The notes below the pieces were generated by a model, which did not search any database, had not been told where the DNA came from, and saw nothing but the letters and a program-made list of their open reading frames with translations. A DNA stretch of 64,000 nucleotides, taken from assembly GCA_963793645.1 (NCBI GenBank), contig CAWCAW010000009.1, positions 144,401-208,400 on the forward strand, read 5' to 3'. The position numbers and the translations under genes were made by a program. Positions 28,044 to 35,877 of the stretch are shown piece by piece; position 1 is the stretch's first letter; each line of letters starts with the position of its first letter. The DNA comes from CAWCAW01 sp963793645 (GTDB lineage Bacteria > Actinomycetota > Acidimicrobiia > Acidimicrobiales > UBA8190).

Positions 28044-28831
28044 CCGTGGCTCGCTTCGAACCTCACCCCGCTCGTCGACCCGCCATCGTCACCGGTGCGT
28101 CTTCTGGCATCGGCGCCGCCATCGCCCGAGCCCTGAGCTCACAGGGCCACCCCGTTGTCCTCGGGGCGCGCCGGGTGGAGCGCTGCGAGCAGCTGGCCGA
28201 GTCGCTGCGCGCCGATGGCGGCGAGGCGTATGCGCTGTTCTTGGACCTGGCCGACCCGAGCACCATCGGCCCGTTCTTGGCCGACGCCACCGACCAGGCC
28301 GGCGACATCGAGGTGCTCGTCTCGTGTGCCGGCGAGATCTCCCCGGCGCCTGCCTTGGCCATGGGCGACGGGGCGTTCTCCTCCACCGTGCAGGTCAACA
28401 CGCTGGGGGCGGTGCAGCTGGCAGCGGCGGCAACGGCGGCCATGGTGCAACGGCGTCGCGGCGACGTGGTGTTCGTCACCTCCGACACGGTGCGGCGGCC
28501 CCGGCCCTACATGGCGGCGTACTCGGCGTCGAAGTCGGCGCTCGAGGCCTACGCCCGGACGCTGCAGATGGAGCTGGAGGGCACCGGTGTGCGGGCCTCG
28601 ATCGTCCAGCCCGGTCCCACCCACTCCGAGATGGGAGCCGATTGGGGCCACGAGATGACCGCGGCTGTGCTCGAGTCCTGGGTGCACTGGGGCCAGGCCC
28701 GTCACGACCACTTCATGCGCCCCGAGGAGGTCGCCTCGGCCGTGGTGACAGTGGTCTGCGCCAACCGGGGCACACATTTCACGTTGATCGAAGTAAATCC
28801 CGAAGCGCCCGTCGACAAGGGGGACACATGA
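28040..28831 (+). CDS. SDR family oxidoreductase (Rv0765c-like)
   Basis: A 263-residue short-chain dehydrogenase: AIVTGASSGIGAAIARAL, LVSCAGEISPAP, catalytic Ser in VFVTSDTVRRP and Tyr/Lys in YMAAYSASKSALEAY. It is probably NADP-dependent by the ARRVE motif after strand 2. It begins at a TTG overlapping the P450 stop (TTGA), with a GTG at 28046 as the alternative; its stop overlaps the CYP51 ATG. It corresponds to Rv0765c. Its conserved position between two P450 genes suggests one oxidation pathway. Confidence 0.88.
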   Translation: MTVARFEPHPARRPAIVTGASSGIGAAIARALSSQGHPVVLGARRVERCEQLAESLRADGGEAYALFLDLADPSTIGPFLADATDQAGDIEVLVSCAGEISPAPALAMGDGAFSSTVQVNTLGAVQLAAAATAAMVQRRRGDVVFVTSDTVRRPRPYMAAYSASKSALEAYARTLQMELEGTGVRASIVQPGPTHSEMGADWGHEMTAAVLESWVHWGQARHDHFMRPEEVASAVVTVVCANRGTHFTLIEVNPEAPVDKGDT

Positions 28832-30216
28832 CGACACCAACCACCGATCTCCGCCCACCGCCCATGGTGTCGGGAGGAACCGGGCCCGACGGGCATCTCG
28901 ACGAACTGCGCCACAACCCCATCGGGCTCATGCAACGGGTGCGCGACGAATGCGGCGACGTGGGGACCTTCCTCCTCGCCGGTCGCCCTGTGGTGCTGCT
29001 GACCGGAGCCGATGCCAACGAACTGTTTTTCCGGGCCCCCGAAGAGGACCTCGACCAGGCCGAGGCGTACCCGTTCATGACCCCTATCTTCGGGGAGGGG
29101 GTGGTGTTCGACGCCCCTCCGGAGCGGCGCCGCGAGATGCTCCACAATCAGGCGCTGCGCGACAAGTTCATGCGCGGCCACGCCGCGACCATCGCCGACG
29201 AGGTGGCGCACATGGTGGCCGGTTGGGACGACAGCGGGGAGATCGATCTGCTTGATTTCTTCGCCGAGCTCACCATCTACACCTCCTCGGCGTGCCTCAT
29301 CGGCAAGAAATTCCGCTCTCAGCTGGACCGGCGCTTCGCCGCGCTTTACCACGACCTCGAGCGCGGCACCGACGCGCTCGCCTACGTCGACCCCTATGCC
29401 CCCATCGAGAGCTTTCAGCGCCGCGACGAAGCACGCGTTGCTCTGGTCCAACTCGTGGGGGACATCATGGACGGGCGCGCCACGGGGCCAGCGGCCACCG
29501 ACGAAGACCGCGACCTTCTCGACGTGCTGATGTCGGTCACCGACAGCGACGGCACACCGCGTTTTTCTGCCGACCAGGTGACGGGCATGTTCATCTCGAT
29601 GATGTTCGCCGGTCACCACACGACGTCGGGAACAGCGGCATGGACACTCATCGAGTTGCTCCGTAACCCCGACGAGATGACCGCCGTGACCGATGAGCTC
29701 GACGGGCTGCACGCCACGGGTGAAGAGCTCACGTATCAGGCGTTGCGCGAGATCCCCCGGCTCGAGTCCGCCATCAAAGAGGCACTTCGCCTGCACCCGC
29801 CGCTCATCTTGCTGCTGCGGGTGGCCAAGTCGACGTTGGAATTCGAAGGCTTCGCCGTAGAGGCGGGCCACATGGTGGGAGCCAGCCCCTCGGTGTCCAA
29901 CCGCATACCCGAGGACTTCCCCGATGCCGATGCCTTCGTGCCGCAGCGGTATCTCGAACCGCGCGCCGAGGACCGCGAGAATCCGTGGACGTGGATCCCC
30001 TTCGGGGCCGGGCGCCACCGCTGCGTGGGGGCCGCCTTCGCCATGATGCAGCTCAAGGCCATCTTCTCCATCATCTTCAAGGATTGGCGTTTCGAGCTGG
30101 CCCAAGGCCCCGACACCTATCGCAACGACCATTCCAAGATGGTCGTGCAACTGGCTCAGCCCTGTGTCGTTCGCTATGTCCGGCGGGCGGCCCGTCATGA
30201 AGGATCCCCGGCGTGA
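28828..30216 (+). CDS. cyp51: Cytochrome P450 CYP51 (sterol 14alpha-demethylase family)
   Basis: A 462-residue P450 that matches bacterial CYP51. The I-helix is MMFAGHHTTSGTAAWTL with the HTT(S) signature in place of the acid-alcohol pair, ExxR is in ESAIKEALRLHPPL, the heme loop is FGAGRHRCVGAAFAMMQLKAIFS, and the C terminus ends YRNDHSKMVVQLAQP, as in the mycobacterial enzyme. The B'-helix region contains AYPFMTPIFGEGVVFDA, the CYP51 hallmark. It would remove the 14alpha-methyl group of a sterol. A ferredoxin gene overlaps its end. Whether the host has sterols is unknown. Confidence 0.93.
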   Translation: MTTPTTDLRPPPMVSGGTGPDGHLDELRHNPIGLMQRVRDECGDVGTFLLAGRPVVLLTGADANELFFRAPEEDLDQAEAYPFMTPIFGEGVVFDAPPERRREMLHNQALRDKFMRGHAATIADEVAHMVAGWDDSGEIDLLDFFAELTIYTSSACLIGKKFRSQLDRRFAALYHDLERGTDALAYVDPYAPIESFQRRDEARVALVQLVGDIMDGRATGPAATDEDRDLLDVLMSVTDSDGTPRFSADQVTGMFISMMFAGHHTTSGTAAWTLIELLRNPDEMTAVTDELDGLHATGEELTYQALREIPRLESAIKEALRLHPPLILLLRVAKSTLEFEGFAVEAGHMVGASPSVSNRIPEDFPDADAFVPQRYLEPRAEDRENPWTWIPFGAGRHRCVGAAFAMMQLKAIFSIIFKDWRFELAQGPDTYRNDHSKMVVQLAQPCVVRYVRRAARHEGSPA

Positions 30217-30407
30217 AGGTGACCGTCGATCCTGACTTGTGCCAGGGCCATGCCGTGTGTGAGAACGAGGCGCCGGAGGTCTTCTCGGTGCCCAAGCACG
30301 GCACGGTCACCGTCTTGATGCCGCTTCCCCCTGAAGAACTACGTGACAAGGTGCACCTTGCCGTGAAGTACTGCCCGACGGGCGCCCTACGAGTCGAGGA
30401 GAACTGA
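30213..30407 (+). CDS. [3Fe-4S]-type ferredoxin, partner of CYP51
   Basis: A 64-residue P450-associated ferredoxin. The cluster motif is C-x2-H-x2-C (CQGHAVC), with a late CPTGAL. The usual fourth cysteine position is occupied by histidine, a substitution also found in mycobacterial Rv0763c and linked to variant cluster properties. It should pass electrons to CYP51 and perhaps to the CYP123-like enzyme. GTG start overlaps the CYP51 stop (GTGA). The next gene starts two bases after its stop. Confidence 0.92.
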   Translation: MKVTVDPDLCQGHAVCENEAPEVFSVPKHGTVTVLMPLPPEELRDKVHLAVKYCPTGALRVEEN

Positions 30408-30408
30408 G

Positions 30409-30963
30409 ATGCCGGCCTTTGCTCGCGAAGAGCTCGAAACAATGGTGGAGCGTTGGCTCGAGGCCAACCGCCGGGCCCAACAAGAGCAGGACTGGAGCCC
30501 GATGGCCGATATGTACACCGATGACGCCACCTACGGATGGAACATCGGCCCGCACGAGGAATTCATGGCCGTGGGCAAACACGAGATCGCCACCATCGCC
30601 TTGGGCACCGAAATGGCCGGACTCGAAGGCTGGGTCTACCCCTATCAGAAGGTGCTCATCGACGACCGCCAAGGTGAGGTGATCGGATTGTGGAAGCAGA
30701 TCGCCGACGCCACCTCGGACGACGGCACCCCCTACGAGGTGGCCGGGCTGGGGGGAAGCTGGTTCCGCTACGGCGGCGACGGGAAGTGGTCGTGGCAGCG
30801 CGACTTCTTCGACGTCGGCAATGCCACCGCGCTGTTCATCGAGATGATCAAGGCAGGCAAGCTGTCGCCGGGGATGCAGCGCCGCATGGAAGTCGCCGTC
30901 TCCGGTGAACGCCTCCCGGGCCACTACGCGCTCGGCATGGCCCCGGCCGCACTATGGGATTGA
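30409..30963 (+). CDS. SnoaL/NTF2-like protein
   Basis: A 184-residue NTF2-like fold protein: an N-terminal helix (MVERWLEANRRAQQEQDW), then SPMADMYTDDATYGWNIGPHEEFMAVGKHEI and beta strands including EGWVYPYQKVLIDDRQGEVIGLWKQ. It is the last gene of the P450 operon, two bases after the ferredoxin stop. The same position in M. tuberculosis (Rv0762c) is occupied by a conserved protein of similar size. An active-site acid is likely but the reaction is unknown. Confidence 0.78.
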   Translation: MPAFAREELETMVERWLEANRRAQQEQDWSPMADMYTDDATYGWNIGPHEEFMAVGKHEIATIALGTEMAGLEGWVYPYQKVLIDDRQGEVIGLWKQIADATSDDGTPYEVAGLGGSWFRYGGDGKWSWQRDFFDVGNATALFIEMIKAGKLSPGMQRRMEVAVSGERLPGHYALGMAPAALWD

Positions 30964-30974
30964 AGCCCGATGGG

Positions 30975-31178
30975 CTAGGCGGCAGCGGGGCCGGCAACGG
31001 GGGGGACGTCGCGCCGAGCACGAGGGGGAAGATCGATGGCAGCGTCGTGACCAGGGGGAATGATGCCTGCCGCCACGCGCAGGCGGTCAAGGGTGTCCTC
31101 CCACTCGATCTGATGCTGCAACCATGTGGAGGCATCCTCGTCGGATGAGATACGCTTTGGTTCTGTAGATACGAGCAC
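30975..31178 (-). CDS. Small hypothetical protein (67 aa)
   Basis: A minus-strand product of 67 residues with an acidic central helix (DASTWLQHQIEWEDTLDRLRV) and a Pro/Ala/Arg-rich C terminus. No family recognised. The GTG at 31178 is chosen because TACTCT lies exactly six bases before it on the minus strand, matching the leaderless promoters of the window. It faces the P450 operon end and shares its promoter region with the divergent leader ORF/tetR unit. Confidence 0.5.
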   Translation of the reverse strand: MLVSTEPKRISSDEDASTWLQHQIEWEDTLDRLRVAAGIIPPGHDAAIDLPPRARRDVPPVAGPAAA

Positions 31179-31185
31179 GTATCTA
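31166..31185. promoter_or_regulatory. 20-bp perfect palindrome, TetR-type operator
   Basis: TAGATACG-AGCA-CGTATCTA has two perfect 8-bp arms. It overlaps the putative GTG of the minus-strand gene and touches the -10 region of the plus-strand unit, so a bound dimer would block both. The TetR gene 70 bases downstream is the obvious candidate binder. Confidence 0.65.
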
Positions 31186-31190
31186 GAGTA
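31184..31190. promoter_or_regulatory. Shared -10 element of divergent leaderless promoters
   Basis: The heptamer TAGAGTA reads TAGAGT on the plus strand, six bases before the ATG at 31196, and TACTCT on the minus strand, six bases before the GTG at 31178. Both orientations fit a TAnnnT -10 box at leaderless spacing, so one element could drive transcription both ways. Confidence 0.5.
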
Positions 31191-31195
31191 CACCT

Positions 31196-31258
31196 ATGGT
31201 TCCAGGAGTCAATACCGTGCCCGATGAGAAGCCCGAGGGCGAGAGTGTGGGCCGATGA
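31196..31258 (+). CDS. 20-codon leader ORF overlapping tetR
   Basis: ATG at 31196 opens a short frame encoding MVPGVNTVPDEKPEGESVGR, which stops in an overlap with the TetR ATG (ATGA at 31255). The TAGAGT box six bases upstream would make this ATG the first codon of a leaderless mRNA. Translation of this leader may then deliver ribosomes to tetR, whose own ribosome site is weak. The peptide itself may have no function. Confidence 0.45.
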   Translation: MVPGVNTVPDEKPEGESVGR

Positions 31259-31863
31259 CCGTGGAGCGGTGGACCCCCCAACGCCGGCGGGAGCTCACCC
31301 GCACGGCTCTGCTCGAAGCGGCCAGCCTGGTCTTCGCCCGGCGCGGTTTTCACGGTGCGTCTCTCGACGAGATCGCCGAGACGGCCGGTTTCACCAGGGG
31401 TGCGATCTACAAGAACTTCGAGGACAAAGAAGGGTTGTTCCTGGCCGCCGTTGATCGCCACGTCCAGGTCAACCTGGCCGCCTTCTCCGAGCACCTCGAA
31501 CTGGCCGCCGAACAAGGTGTCGACACGGCTTCTTTGGCCCTGGCGTGGCGTCAGATACTCGGCCGTGACCCCGACTGGTTCGCCTTGGATCTCGAGGCCC
31601 GGCTGTACGCGTTGCGCAATCCCGGCTTCAGAGCGCGCTACGCCGAGCACCACCGTGCCCTGACCGAGGCCGTGGCCAAGTTCATCGAAGACCTCTCGAG
31701 GGAGGCCGGCCTCACATTGCGGTTCCGCGTCGATCGCCTGGCCTCGATCGTCGAAGTGGCCTCCGAAGGCTTCATGGCGTGGTCGTATCTCGACCCCGAC
31801 GAAGGAGATCTCTTCGCATCCTTCTTCGAGGTCCTGTGGAGCGCCATCGTCGAGCCGTCGTAA
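31255..31863 (+). CDS. TetR family regulator
   Basis: A 202-residue TetR protein: LTRTALLEAASLVFARRGFHGASLDEIAETAGFTRGAIYKNFEDKEGLFLAAV holds the DNA-binding domain (residues 14-65), followed by a helical ligand domain (LDLEARLYALRNPGFRARYAEHHRAL). It is the likely binder of the 20-bp palindrome upstream, and thus controls itself and perhaps the small minus-strand gene. A YceI-family gene follows. Ligand unknown. Confidence 0.88.
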   Translation: MTVERWTPQRRRELTRTALLEAASLVFARRGFHGASLDEIAETAGFTRGAIYKNFEDKEGLFLAAVDRHVQVNLAAFSEHLELAAEQGVDTASLALAWRQILGRDPDWFALDLEARLYALRNPGFRARYAEHHRALTEAVAKFIEDLSREAGLTLRFRVDRLASIVEVASEGFMAWSYLDPDEGDLFASFFEVLWSAIVEPS

Positions 31864-31895
31864 ATTCAGCCCCCGTCCTCACTAGCGTCACCCGC

Positions 31896-32606
31896 ATGGT
31901 GCAACCGCAAACCCGCCGCCTATGGCAACGGCGGTGGGTCCGAGGAGTCGCCATCGGCATCGTCGTCGCCATCGTGGCGGCCGTGGTCGGGCCCTTCGTC
32001 TACATCCACTTCATCGAGGGCCCCGCGCCGGCACCTCTGAAACTGTCACCTCACACGGGTACCACCACTGGTGGAGGTCCTGTGGCCGGCACCTGGAAGG
32101 TGTCTTCGGGCTCGCAAGCCGGTTATCGCGTCCAGGAGGTGCTATTCGGCCAGAACAACACCGCCGTGGGCCGGACGAGCGGCGTTACCGGACAGATGAC
32201 CATCACCGGCTCGACTGTGACGGCAGCCACCTTCACGGTGGACCTCACCACCGTCCGCAGCGACCAGGCCGAAAGAGACGTGCAGTTTCAAGGGCGCATC
32301 ATGGACACGGCCATGTTCCCCACCGCCGCCTTCACGCTCTCCCAACCCATCGAGCTCGGGGCCATCCCCGCCGTCGGACGGACCGTCACGGCGTCGGCTG
32401 CCGGGACCCTCGACATGCACGGGGTCAATCGCGGCGTCACCTTGTCGGTGCAGGCTCGGTATACGGGATCGGCCATAGAGGTCAGTGGATCGATCCCCGT
32501 ACTCTTCTCCAACTGGGACATCGCCAACCCGAGCTTCGGGCCCGTCACCACCCAGAGTCAAGGCGTCGTGGAGTTTCTCCTCGACTTCTCACGCGCCACC
32601 TCCTGA
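31896..32606 (+). CDS. YceI family lipid-binding-fold protein, membrane anchored
   Basis: A 236-residue protein with one N-terminal transmembrane helix (AIGIVVAIVAAVVGPFVYIHF) that likely anchors it outside. A Thr/Gly linker precedes a YceI beta-barrel: GTWKVSSGSQAGYRVQEVLFGQ, TAATFTVDLTTVRSDQAERDVQFQGRIMDTAMFPTAAF and AAGTLDMHGVNRGVTLSVQAR are the family blocks. YceI proteins bind isoprenoid or amide lipids. TAGCGT lies seven bases before the ATG. It is convergent with a TetR gene. Confidence 0.87.
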   Translation: MVQPQTRRLWQRRWVRGVAIGIVVAIVAAVVGPFVYIHFIEGPAPAPLKLSPHTGTTTGGGPVAGTWKVSSGSQAGYRVQEVLFGQNNTAVGRTSGVTGQMTITGSTVTAATFTVDLTTVRSDQAERDVQFQGRIMDTAMFPTAAFTLSQPIELGAIPAVGRTVTASAAGTLDMHGVNRGVTLSVQARYTGSAIEVSGSIPVLFSNWDIANPSFGPVTTQSQGVVEFLLDFSRATS

Positions 32607-33287
32607 TCAGGACCGGTCGACGGCGCCTCCGAGCGGGCCGCCATCGCCGGCGGCGCGCTGGGCCTCCAGGGCGTGATCAAGAACGGTTCGCAAAATTATT
32701 GTCGTCAGGGCGGCGATCTGGACCGGCGTTTGGTCGAAATCGATCACGAGGGCTTGGGTCGTAAAGGCGGAAAAGGTGAGTCCGAACGCCAAAAGCAACT
32801 CCTGGGGAGGTCGTCCCGTGCCTCCGGCCACTTCCCAGGCGACGTTGACGAGGTGGCCCACGCCCCGCAGCCGAGAGGCGCGCCGCAGCTGGTCCACCTC
32901 GGCCAGCACGGCGGAGGGGTCGCCTTTGCGGGAGTGGATATCCCAAAAAGCGTCTCCGAGAATCTCAAGGTTGCGCGTGTGGATCGTCAGCGCCAACACT
33001 TCGAGCCAGCGGGAAAAATCCTCGGTGGGCGAAGGAAGGCCGTCGATCGGTCCGCCGCAATCCTCGAACATTTCCTTCACCACGGCGACGATCAAGGCAT
33101 CGTGGCTGGCGTAGTGACGGAACACGGTCCGCGTGCTCACGCCCGACAGCTCAGCGATCTCCTCGATGGTGGCATCGAAGCCGCGCCGGGACACCGCCTC
33201 CATGGCGGCGTGCCGGATCCGAGAACGCGTGAGCTCTTGTCGCTCTTCGGCCAGCGACGGTAGAGGTCGGCGAGGTTGCTCTGCCAC
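32607..33287 (-). CDS. TetR family regulator
   Basis: A 226-residue TetR protein: ELTRSRIRHAAMEAVSRRGFDATIEEIAELSGVSTRTVFRHYASHDALIVAVV is the DNA-binding region. The helical C-terminal domain includes LRGVGHLVNVAWEVAGG. It starts at a GTG at 33287. It abuts the YceI gene end to end (stops adjacent), so it is transcribed separately. No operator was found by eye upstream. Confidence 0.85.
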   Translation of the reverse strand: MAEQPRRPLPSLAEERQELTRSRIRHAAMEAVSRRGFDATIEEIAELSGVSTRTVFRHYASHDALIVAVVKEMFEDCGGPIDGLPSPTEDFSRWLEVLALTIHTRNLEILGDAFWDIHSRKGDPSAVLAEVDQLRRASRLRGVGHLVNVAWEVAGGTGRPPQELLLAFGLTFSAFTTQALVIDFDQTPVQIAALTTIILRTVLDHALEAQRAAGDGGPLGGAVDRS

Positions 33288-33540
33288 GTGCCTTTGACAC
33301 TCCCCTATGCCAGGTTGTCAGGGTCTACTGCTCGTCATTGTTGGGGATGGCGCCGGACCCAGTGTTGCGGCAATTGTGGAATCTCGCAACCCCCGTTGCC
33401 AGCACAGATCGAAGAGTCCCCCGGCGAGCGTCTCGGGCCCTGAATCACCTGATCGGGCCTGCGCCCCCTGGCCTCCCGCCCAGTGGAGGTCAAGGGGGTG
33501 CGCCGCCGTCATCCACTGCTACCCGAACCCCCACGATGCG

Positions 33541-34110
33541 ATGCCCGTCGGCGCTACCACGAGTGGCAAGAGGCTCATTGCCGCTGCATTGGCGATCGCC
33601 ACCGCGGGCTGCCTCGGTGCCGATTGCGGGTCAGACCATCCCCCACCGACGCGTCGGTCCACTGCCGCGCCGCGCCCCATCGGTCGGAGCTTGGCGGGCG
33701 CCATCACGGTAACGGGGGCAACCCCATCCACGGCTGATGGCGTTGCCTCTGAAGATCCTCCCGCCGTATCGAGCCAGGCCTGCGGGGACAGATCCGTCAC
33801 CATCACCTTCGGCCATGAACGCTACGAACTGAGCTTCGACCTACCCGTGGGGAACTCGACATTCCCCGACGCCGCCCTCGTGCCCGTAAAAGTCTCTTAC
33901 GACTACCCGGGCGGAAGCTACGAGTGGTGGAGCGGGGAGGCGGTGGCTCCTGCCCAAGGCGCGGCCGGCATGGTGACCAATGCGGGCGCCGGTGGGACTT
34001 TGTCGATGACTTTGGCCGCGGTGAGAACAGCCGTGGCCAACGCGTCGGGCGTGCCCCGAACCTCCGGCCTCGTTCACGTGCGCGCCAGTTGGACGTGCGC
34101 GGCGCGTTGA
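33541..34110 (+). CDS. Hypothetical lipoprotein
   Basis: A 189-residue predicted lipoprotein. The signal RLIAAALAIATAGC ends in a lipobox cysteine. After a low-complexity Pro/Thr linker comes a beta-rich region (DRSVTITFGHERYELSFDLPV, PVKVSYDYPGGSYEWWSGEAVAP). No family recognised. The ATG at 33541 is taken because it immediately precedes the signal peptide; upstream in-frame sequence is not protein-like. The 250 bases before it hold nothing I can identify. Confidence 0.6.
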   Translation: MPVGATTSGKRLIAAALAIATAGCLGADCGSDHPPPTRRSTAAPRPIGRSLAGAITVTGATPSTADGVASEDPPAVSSQACGDRSVTITFGHERYELSFDLPVGNSTFPDAALVPVKVSYDYPGGSYEWWSGEAVAPAQGAAGMVTNAGAGGTLSMTLAAVRTAVANASGVPRTSGLVHVRASWTCAAR

Positions 34111-34126
34111 GCGGTCCCGGTCCCGT

Positions 34127-34606
34127 CTACGAAGCGCGCCGGGTCGCTTCGGCGGCGAGACGGGAAGCCAGTTGGCGCGAGACGCCCAGGACGCGTCCGA
34201 CAGCACTGATGGAAGCGCCCTCGTCCATGGCCAACGTGAACAACTCCAGTCGAAGTCGATGGCGGGTCGCCTCAAACTTCTCGATGCCTTCGGTGACCTG
34301 TCGGCGCGCCAAAGGCAGGTCGGCGCTGTTGGTGGCCACCAGGGCGGGTGCGCCCTCTTCGAAGCTGGCCGCGACCGTGGTCAGATCGCTCTCGTAACGC
34401 TGAAGCAACTGACGTAGCTGGGCCGAACAGTCCACCAGCTCCGCGATGTTGGCTTGCAAGCGTTTGCTCTTCTTGGTTGCACCGAACGTTTTATTAGGCA
34501 CGCCGAATATCTTCCCATTTCCCCTGCGAATCGAAACATCACCCGCCTCGTAATAGAGAGTTCTCAGCGGACGCCCAGGAACTGAGCGACGGAGGTGTGC
34601 GGCCAT
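34127..34606 (-). CDS. Small HTH-containing protein
   Basis: A 159-residue protein with a long helical middle (KRLQANIAELVDCSAQLRQLLQRYESDLTTVAASFEEG) and a C-terminal helix-turn-helix-like segment (ISAVGRVLGVSRQLASRLAAEA). It may bind DNA; no family is clear. The start is uncertain: ATG 34606 is the first after the shadow region. The stretch 34480-34560 is less GC-rich than its surroundings. It is divergent from the Gfo/Idh/MocA oxidoreductase gene. Confidence 0.55.
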   Translation of the reverse strand: MAAHLRRSVPGRPLRTLYYEAGDVSIRRGNGKIFGVPNKTFGATKKSKRLQANIAELVDCSAQLRQLLQRYESDLTTVAASFEEGAPALVATNSADLPLARRQVTEGIEKFEATRHRLRLELFTLAMDEGASISAVGRVLGVSRQLASRLAAEATRRAS

Positions 34607-34656
34607 CGAAGTGGTGAAACTGCACCACGTCAGGCGCCAGCACGTAGATTCTCGCC

Positions 34657-35709
34657 GTGCGGCGCATTGGCTTCGTGGGAGGCGGGTTGATTGCCTGGGC
34701 TCATGCCATCGGCCTGGCGGAGATGACAAAAGCCGGGATCGTGGAGGCCGAGTTCGTGGCCGTCTACGACATAGATTCTCCACGCGCCCAGTCACTTGCC
34801 GGTGCCCTGGGCACCCGCGCCGTTGACTCCTTGGACGAGGTCATCGAGCGCTGCGACACCCTGTGGGTGTGCACACCCACAGCCGCGCACCCCGAAGCCG
34901 TTCTTCGGGCGGCCCAGCACGGATGCGCCGTTTTTTGTGAGAAGCCGCTCGCCATCAATCTCGCAACGGTCATGACGATGGCCGAGACCGTGGCCGCCGC
35001 GGCGGTGCCCGCGCAGGTCGGCCTGGTGCTGCGCTCAACTCCGGTGTTCCGAGCCTTGCGCGACCTGGTGGCGGCGGGGGCCCTCGGTGCGCCCATGGTC
35101 GTCGTCTTTCGCGACGACCAGTACTTTCCGATTCAAGGCCTCTATGGCTCGACGTGGCGTGGTCACGCCGAGATGGCGGGCGGGGGATGTCTCATCGAGC
35201 ATTCGATTCACGATCTCGACATCCTGCGATTCTGTCTTGGCGACGTCACCGAGGTCTCGTGTTGGACGTCGAACCTCTCGGGCAAGGGGGACGTAGAGGA
35301 CGTCGCCTCGGTATCTCTGCGTTTCGCGTCAGGAGCAACCGCCAACCTCACCAGTGTCTGGCACGACATCTTGAGCCGGGGCTCGGGTCGGCGCGTGGAG
35401 ATGTTCTTCGAGAACGGTCTGGCGTGGTTCGACAACGACTTCAGGGGTCCGATCCACGTTGAGACGGTCGAGGGCACGGAGATCCTCGAGTGCCACTCAC
35501 CGCCGTGGGTCGACGACCTCCCTCTGGCCCGAGACGAGTTCGGACTGGCCATCGCCTTATACGTCGAGGCAGATCGGGCCTTTGCCGACGCCATCCGAGA
35601 CGGAATGCCGCCGGGACCGGATCTGGCCGAGGCGGTGGTGGCCCATCAGCTGGTGGACGCCTCATATCGCTCGGCCGCCGCCCACGGTGGGCCGATCTCC
35701 ATCCCCTGA
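34657..35709 (+). CDS. Gfo/Idh/MocA family oxidoreductase
   Basis: A 350-residue NAD(P)-dependent oxidoreductase. RIGFVGGGLIAWAHAIGL is the nucleotide-binding loop, the catalytic motif EKPLAINLATVM is intact, and GGGCLIEHSIHDLDILRFCLGDV is the substrate-site H-D pair. Such enzymes act on sugars or cyclitols. The GTG at 34657 has TAGATT exactly six bases before it, so the transcript is probably leaderless. Substrate unknown. Confidence 0.88.
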   Translation: MRRIGFVGGGLIAWAHAIGLAEMTKAGIVEAEFVAVYDIDSPRAQSLAGALGTRAVDSLDEVIERCDTLWVCTPTAAHPEAVLRAAQHGCAVFCEKPLAINLATVMTMAETVAAAAVPAQVGLVLRSTPVFRALRDLVAAGALGAPMVVVFRDDQYFPIQGLYGSTWRGHAEMAGGGCLIEHSIHDLDILRFCLGDVTEVSCWTSNLSGKGDVEDVASVSLRFASGATANLTSVWHDILSRGSGRRVEMFFENGLAWFDNDFRGPIHVETVEGTEILECHSPPWVDDLPLARDEFGLAIALYVEADRAFADAIRDGMPPGPDLAEAVVAHQLVDASYRSAAAHGGPISIP

Positions 35710-35877
35710 CCGTCGCCCTGGCGGCCATCTCCCCGTCAAGGCCGCGTTCCTCACATTTGATGAAGACGGAAAGCGACTTCCCGGGCGACCATCAATTCGG
35801 CCAACGGGGCGGTTGGTGTACCGAGCTTAACGAACCCGGTCAAGTGGGGCGCGGCGTCGGCCGAGGCGGAGGGCGAG

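Noticed and set aside
28702..30198. 498-codon open frame on the minus strand
   Set aside because: It is exactly antisense to cyp51 and has no recognisable motifs; high-GC codon bias produces such shadows.
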